A stretch of 16,738 nt of DNA from Actinomycetota bacterium (GTDB lineage Bacteria; Actinomycetota; Actinomycetes; Nanopelagicales; Nanopelagicaceae): assembly GCA_009700365.1 (NCBI GenBank), contig WLME01000008.1, positions 1-16,738 on the forward strand. Reading direction: 5' to 3'. The notes under the pieces were generated by a model that was given only the letters and a program-made list of their open reading frames with translations, made no database searches and was not told the DNA's origin. Within the stretch, counting starts at the first letter, position 1. The number at the start of each line of letters is the position of its first letter. A program made the translations under genes and the position numbers. Positions 13,050-16,738 of this stretch are shown here, piece by piece.

Positions 13050-14425
13050 TACACCGACTTCTTTACTGCAGCAGCAACCATCGCTACAACATTTGGATCA
13101 AAGACACTCGGAACGATAAATGATGTATTGAGCTGAGAAGGACTTACGCAATCAGCAATTGCTTCAGCAGCGGCTACAAGTAATTTGTCGGTGATTTTAT
13201 GAGCGTTCGCATCAAGTAAGCCACGGAAAATTCCAGGAAAAGCTAATACATTATTAATTTGGTTTGGATGGTCGCTGCGCCCGGTGGCAACAACCGAAGC
13301 ATACTTACGGGCAATTTCAGGATCGATTTCAGGATCTGGGTTAGCTAATGCAAAGACAACAGATCCTTTCGCCATAACTTTTATATCTTCTTCAGTCAAT
13401 ACATTTGGGGCACTTACGCCGATAAAGATATCTGCGCCAGCCATTGCCTCGTGAATTGAACCTTTAAAGTTCTCCTTATTTGAGTGCTCGATAAACCAGT
13501 CACGCATCGCATCGCTAGAAGTGGAATCCTTAGAGATAACTCCGTCCTTATCGAATGCGATTATGTCTGTTGCGCCGCTTAGAACAAGAAGACGGGCAAT
13601 CGCAGTGCCGGCAGCACCAGCTCCGCTTAGGATGATTCTTACCTTTGAAATATCTTTCTTCACCAATTTAAGCGAATTGCGAAGAGCTGCGAGAACAACA
13701 ATTGCAGTCCCGTGTTGGTCATCATGGAAAACTGGAATATCCAAGAGCTCGCGTAATCGACGCTCAACTTCAAAACAACGTGGAGCTGAAATGTCTTCAA
13801 GGTTGATGCCACCGTAAACCGGGGCGATCAATTGCACCGTACGTACAATTTCGTCCACATCTTGTGTGTCGAGGCAGACCGGCCACGCATCGACATTGGC
13901 AAATCTTTTGAAGAGCGCAGCTTTTCCCTCCATGACAGGAAGAGCGGCCGCTGGGCCAATATTTCCAAGCCCCAATACCGCCGAGCCATCGGTAACAACA
14001 GCGACAGTATTACGTTTCATCGTAAGACGTCGCACATCTGAAGGGTCATCAACAATCGCTTGTGAAATACGAGCTACGCCCGGTGTATAGGCGCGCGATA
14101 AATCATCACGGGTCTTGAGAGGAACTTTTGAATTCACCTCAATCTTGCCACCAAGGTGAAGCAAGAATGTTCGATCACTAACTTTGCGTACTGTCAGTCC
14201 ATCGTGAGAAGAAAGTGCATCATGTATCTGTTGCGCATGAGCCGCGTCGATGGTGTCGCAAGTGACATCAACGACTACCTTTTCAAGTAAAGATTCGACT
14301 ACATCGAGAGCGGTGATTGCAGCCCCCGCATTTGTAATAGTTGTTGTGATTAATGCGACCGGATGTAGTTCAGGCGAGCCCTCAACGCGAATTGTGATTC
14401 CGTATCCTGGGGATGTTGAAGCCAT
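13049..14425 (-). CDS. NAD(P)-dependent malic enzyme with N-terminal ACT domain
   Basis: This 458-residue cytosolic enzyme oxidatively decarboxylates malate to pyruvate. An ACT regulatory domain occupies about 8-85 (GITIRVEGSP, GAAITALDVVES), implying control by a small ligand such as an amino acid. The catalytic part shows RAYTPGVA (111-118, catalytic Tyr113), VVTDGSAVLGLGNIGP (143-158), MEGKAALFKRF (165-175, catalytic Lys168), metal ligands in NLEDISAP (Glu210, Asp211) and FHDDQHGT (233-240), and the dinucleotide loop GAGAAG (268-273). NAD versus NADP cannot be decided by eye. The start ATG directly abuts the upp stop (TAAATG), and its own stop overlaps the dedA start, placing it mid-operon under the upp promoter. 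Confidence 0.9.
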   Translation of the reverse strand: MASTSPGYGITIRVEGSPELHPVALITTTITNAGAAITALDVVESLLEKVVVDVTCDTIDAAHAQQIHDALSSHDGLTVRKVSDRTFLLHLGGKIEVNSKVPLKTRDDLSRAYTPGVARISQAIVDDPSDVRRLTMKRNTVAVVTDGSAVLGLGNIGPAAALPVMEGKAALFKRFANVDAWPVCLDTQDVDEIVRTVQLIAPVYGGINLEDISAPRCFEVERRLRELLDIPVFHDDQHGTAIVVLAALRNSLKLVKKDISKVRIILSGAGAAGTAIARLLVLSGATDIIAFDKDGVISKDSTSSDAMRDWFIEHSNKENFKGSIHEAMAGADIFIGVSAPNVLTEEDIKVMAKGSVVFALANPDPEIDPEIARKYASVVATGRSDHPNQINNVLAFPGIFRGLLDANAHKITDKLLVAAAEAIADCVSPSQLNTSFIVPSVFDPNVVAMVAAAVKKSV

Positions 14426-15064
14426 TTACACAACTCCATAAAGTCGGTCGCCTGCATCGCCAAGGCCAGGAACGATGTAACCCTTTTCATTGAGCTTCTC
14501 ATCAAGAGCACCTGTTACGAGAGTAATTGGAACACCTGAATCTTTAAATGAATCCTCAAGCGTTTTAATTCCTTCGGGGGATGACAGCAAACAAATTGCA
14601 GTTATCTCATTTGCTCCACGCTCGATTAAATATTGAAAGGCAGCAATCAGTGTTCCACCGGTTGCGAGCATGGGATCGAGAACGAAAACCTGTCGACCGG
14701 AAAGATCTTCAGGCAATCGATTTGCATATGTGCTGGCTTGCAAAGTTTCTTCATCCCGGACCATTCCGAGGAAACCAACCTGAGCTGTTGGTAGTAATTT
14801 CGTCATGCCTTCGAGCATTCCAAGGCCGGCGCGCAAAATTGGTACAACGACTGGGCGCGGTTCAGCTAAAACCAATCCACTTGTTTCTGTAACGGGAGTT
14901 TTGATTTTTATTGTCGTGGTGCGCACTTCACGCGTTGCTTCGTAAGCAAGCAAAGTAACGAGCTCTTCGACCAGTAGACGGAAAGTTGGGGAATCGGTTC
15001 TTTCATCACGCAAATGCGTAAGTTTGTGAGAAATCAGCGGGTGATTCGCAACGTGAACTTTCAT
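14426..15064 (-). CDS. upp: Uracil phosphoribosyltransferase
   Basis: This 212-residue enzyme makes UMP from uracil and PRPP (pyrimidine salvage). It begins with MKVHVANHPLISHKLT, the usual N-terminus. Visible motifs are PILRAGLGM (75-83), the PRPP loop VFVLDPMLATGGT (126-138) and the C-terminal uracil-binding block GYIVPGLGDAGDRLYG (195-210). The reading frame extends 15 codons upstream to 15109, but ATG 15064 fits the family start. It lies 7 nt after a TAAGGT -10, pointing to a leaderless mRNA. AGGAG precedes the ATG by only 2 nt, too close for a normal ribosome-binding site. It is the first gene of the operon with malic enzyme and dedA; the metabolic link between them is not obvious. Confidence 0.96.
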   Translation of the reverse strand: MKVHVANHPLISHKLTHLRDERTDSPTFRLLVEELVTLLAYEATREVRTTTIKIKTPVTETSGLVLAEPRPVVVPILRAGLGMLEGMTKLLPTAQVGFLGMVRDEETLQASTYANRLPEDLSGRQVFVLDPMLATGGTLIAAFQYLIERGANEITAICLLSSPEGIKTLEDSFKDSGVPITLVTGALDEKLNEKGYIVPGLGDAGDRLYGVV

Positions 15065-15070
15065 GTCTCC

Positions 15071-15077
15071 TACCTTA
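15071..15077. promoter_or_regulatory. Symmetric -10 element (TACCTTA/TAAGGTA) between upp and the tadA-associated gene
   Basis: On the minus strand TAAGGT (15072-15077) ends 7 nt before the upp ATG. On the plus strand TACCTT (15071-15076) would start transcripts near 15083, about 16 nt before ATG 15099. One 7-bp sequence could therefore serve as the -10 in both directions. The minus-strand assignment is the stronger. Confidence 0.42.
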
Positions 15078-15098
15078 CAGGGCTTTCTTTCCGTATCA

Positions 15099-15584
15099 AT
15101 GAGTGCCAATATGGGATATGTGTCAGACGAATCCCAAGACTTCGCGATTGAGGCGTGGCATGAAGATGGGCGATGGTCTATCGCATCCTTACCTGACCCC
15201 GATGACCTAACTCACATCGTTGATCGGCTTAAGAAACAGCAGACCAATGGAGGCGCAGTAGCTCTCATTTCAATCGATGACGAATTTTTCTTAGCTATAC
15301 GCGTTCTTGGTTCAACTCTTAAATATTTCATTAGCGATATTACTTGCGCTCTTGATTATGAGGTCGCTGCAGAATTTTTAGAGATAGCCGAACTAGATCA
15401 ACCAGAGGAAGAAGATGAACCACTTCCTGCAGGTGACCTCGATATTTTTGCAGATTTAAGTATGAACGGAATGGAACTTTCAACTCTTTGCGATGACGCC
15501 GATTTATTTCCAGATGAACAAATCGAAGCAATTGCAAATCGTTTAGGATTTGGCGAGCAATTAACTGAATTACTGGAGTCCTAG
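15099..15584 (+). CDS. tRNA adenosine deaminase-associated protein
   Basis: This is a 161-residue soluble, acidic protein. It begins a likely pair with tadA and matches the actinobacterial family named for that neighbourhood (putative tRNA adenosine deaminase-associated protein). Recognisable parts are DFAIEAWHEDGRW near the start, an alternating hydrophobic core (GGAVALISIDDEFFLAIRV), an Asp/Glu-rich middle (QPEEEDEPLPAGDLDIFADL) and the closing FPDEQIEAIANRLGFG. Its biochemical function is unknown. A partner or regulator role for TadA is inferred from conserved adjacency. The start is uncertain: ATG 15099 or ATG 15111. An in-frame ATG at 15063 would overlap the upp start and the shared promoter. 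Its last codons carry a GGAG that may serve the next gene. Confidence 0.8.
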   Translation: MSANMGYVSDESQDFAIEAWHEDGRWSIASLPDPDDLTHIVDRLKKQQTNGGAVALISIDDEFFLAIRVLGSTLKYFISDITCALDYEVAAEFLEIAELDQPEEEDEPLPAGDLDIFADLSMNGMELSTLCDDADLFPDEQIEAIANRLGFGEQLTELLES

Positions 15585-15613
15585 AAATTTCAATTCAATC
15601 ACCGCAAGAGTTA

Positions 15614-16042
15614 ATGAAGCACGCGCTTGCAATTGCAAATAGCGCCTTTGCAACCGGCGATGTCCCTGTAGGGGCACTGGTTATAAATAAAGATGGTGTA
15701 GTCATCGGTCAAGGTTCCAACGAGCGTGAAGCCAATAATGACCCAACTGCTCATGCAGAGATTGTTGCAATCAGAAATGCATCATCCAGACTTCAGAATT
15801 CGCGACTAGATGGCTGCACATTGGTTGTCACACTTGAACCATGTGCAATGTGCGCAGGTGCAATTGCACAATCCCGGATCTCGCATTTAATTTTCGGTGC
15901 GTGGGATGAAAAAGCCGGTGCAGTTGGTTCTGTGTGGGATGTACTCCGAGATCCACGCTCAATATTTAAGGTTGAGGTCACATCTGGAGTTTTGGAGAAT
16001 GATTGTGCTGCCTTACTGAAAGAGTTCTTCTCAGATAAGTAG
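15614..16042 (+). CDS. tadA: tRNA-specific adenosine deaminase
   Basis: From ATG 15614 the product has 142 residues. It deaminates A34 of tRNA-Arg(ACG) to inosine; that tRNA is encoded at 2068-2140. Zinc-site motifs are complete: the HAE triad (His47, proton shuttle Glu49) in DPTAHAEIVAIR and PCAMC (Cys77, Cys80) in LEPCAMCAGAI. DVPVGALV (16-23) and GSVWDVL are also family-typical. The N-terminus looks about 9 residues short: the E. coli and S. aureus proteins carry that much before the aligned Met. The frame upstream is open, and an ATT at 15587 has GGAG 8 nt before it, giving the extra residues SIQSPQEL. A non-standard ATT start is therefore possible. Its 3' end overlaps the convergent permease-OB gene by 12 bp. 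Confidence 0.94.
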   Translation: MKHALAIANSAFATGDVPVGALVINKDGVVIGQGSNEREANNDPTAHAEIVAIRNASSRLQNSRLDGCTLVVTLEPCAMCAGAIAQSRISHLIFGAWDEKAGAVGSVWDVLRDPRSIFKVEVTSGVLENDCAALLKEFFSDK

Positions 16043-16738
16043 TTCGTACGATGGATTCAAGATAATCAATTGGCCATCTTCTTCACCAACCATGCCTTCG
16101 GCGCGCATCTCCATGCCAACTTCAAGTCCGGCAATTTCACGACGTCCTAAGAAGCTGAGAGTAATTCCACCGGTTTCATCCCAGACCTCGACTTGAAGCA
16201 TGGGAGCAGAACCTCGCGGAGCCGTTGAAATCGAGGTAACTCGTCCATGCACTTTAGAACGCTTGCGCCACTCAATCTTGCCGATTGGTGTTACATCTTC
16301 TGCGTAATGAGTAACCGGTGCAAAAACTTTTGGAGCCTCTTGTACAGGCTTTACTTTTTCGGGGGTTTCGAGAACGACTGCTTCGCTCTTTTCGCGATGA
16401 ATGTCGATCTTCTTTCCAGATGTAATTCTATTTACATCAAAAGGAACAATCGTTGCCACAACGCGTTCAAGTTGTGAAATCGGTGCGGCAATTTCTTCTG
16501 CCGTCTGATCATGTAGCAGACGACCTAAGAAGCGTGAATATGAACGGCGTGGAAGCAAGATGGTGAGTTCTACATCAGGCTTCTCTGTCTTACGAATTGC
16601 ATAATCAAGCGCCGAGTTAGCGATACGACGATCTGGGCAGTCGATAAGGTCAAGTTGAACATCTTCGAGGGCTTCTGAGGCAGCCCACGCTTTTTGTATC
16701 TCGTCGGCGCGACGATCGTCGATAACAAAGTGAACTGC
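16031..16738 (-). CDS. APC-family permease C-terminal cytosolic domain fused to an OB-fold domain (5' end outside window)
   Basis: The minus-strand frame is open from the window edge to the stop, giving 235 C-terminal residues. Residues 1-100 (AVHFVIDDRRADEI, ELTILLPRRSYSRFLGRLLHDQ) match the cytosolic tail of large actinobacterial APC amino-acid permeases, where DD(E/R) and LLHxQ motifs recur. A hydrophilic linker follows (about 104-150). Residues 155-235 (KVHGRVTSI, WDETGGITLSFLGRR, AEGMVG, ILNPSYELL) match the small OB-fold protein encoded separately in the permease/TrkA/DUF3159 neighbourhood of Mycobacterium and Streptomyces (Rv2694c-like). No transmembrane segment is visible because those would lie upstream. 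The gene appears to fuse the two. A shorter start inside this frame would cut the first domain and is unlikely. Confidence 0.7.
   Translation of the reverse strand, partial: AVHFVIDDRRADEIQKAWAASEALEDVQLDLIDCPDRRIANSALDYAIRKTEKPDVELTILLPRRSYSRFLGRLLHDQTAEEIAAPISQLERVVATIVPFDVNRITSGKKIDIHREKSEAVVLETPEKVKPVQEAPKVFAPVTHYAEDVTPIGKIEWRKRSKVHGRVTSISTAPRGSAPMLQVEVWDETGGITLSFLGRREIAGLEVGMEMRAEGMVGEEDGQLIILNPSYELLI

Noticed and set aside
15065..15070. AGGAG as ribosome-binding site for upp
   Set aside because: It is only 2 nt from the ATG, too close for normal pairing, and better explained as the spacer between a -10 and a leaderless start.
15065..15109. 15-residue N-terminal extension of Upp
   Set aside because: The family N-terminus MKVHVANHPL begins at 15064, and the candidate -10 lies inside the extension.
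1..16738. Mobile elements, CRISPR arrays, toxin-antitoxin or defence genes
   Set aside because: No transposase, integrase, repeat-spacer pattern or defence-type domain was found; all larger frames are accounted for by housekeeping or transporter genes.

Overview
The window reads as a compact chromosome segment from a low-to-moderate-GC actinobacterium. The actinobacterial markers are a GuaB1-type IMPDH-related protein, a tRNA adenosine deaminase-associated protein next to tadA, an FprA-type ferredoxin reductase, an ACT-malic enzyme, and an APC-permease tail with the OB-fold domain that clusters with such permeases in actinobacteria. The moderate GC and very tight packing suggest a streamlined lineage such as the freshwater acI/Nanopelagicales group. 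That placement is inference. I see no insertion sequence, phage gene, CRISPR array or compositional island. No gene-free stretch exceeds about 200 bases.

Layout, left to right. (1) 1-2187: the 3' part of fprA, guaB1, then tRNA-Arg(ACG) with a strong terminator. (2) 2186-4864, minus strand: an orphan class-III aminotransferase followed by glutamate dehydrogenase. A 152-bp divergent region with inverted repeats separates them from (3) 5017-6438, a MurG-like GT-B glycosyltransferase with an unusual C-terminal extension. (4) 6435-7671: a DedA membrane protein and a divergent nitroreductase. (5) 7668-9733, minus strand: kynU-kynA (tryptophan to anthranilate, formamidase absent here), divergent from (6) 9758-12499, an Uup-like ABC-F ATPase and a duplicated DUF606/YdcZ-type DMT transporter. 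(7) 12447-15064, minus strand: a coupled operon upp - ACT-malic enzyme - dedA. (8) 15099-16042: a tRNA-deaminase-associated protein and tadA, whose classical substrate, tRNA-Arg(ACG), is also in this window. (9) 16031-16738, minus strand: the C-terminal part of an APC-type permease fused to an OB-fold domain.

Two architectural regularities stand out. First, nearly every gene that begins a transcription unit has a TANNNT hexamer ending 6-9 nt before its start codon, and a canonical Shine-Dalgarno site is usually absent. This is the layout expected for leaderless mRNAs. Genes inside operons instead use overlapping or abutting stop/start codons. Second, all four convergent protein-gene pairs overlap (by 4, 4, 53 and 12 bp), leaving no room for ordinary terminators between them, while divergent pairs have interlocked or shared -10 elements.

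Functionally the segment is mostly housekeeping: purine and pyrimidine salvage, amino-acid nitrogen handling, malate oxidation, tRNA wobble editing and translation-factor ATPase. I do not see a clearly new defence or mobile system. The items most worth a second look are the permease-OB-fold fusion, the shared promoters and overlapping gene ends, the orphan aminotransferase with its structured leader, and the glycosyltransferase tail.
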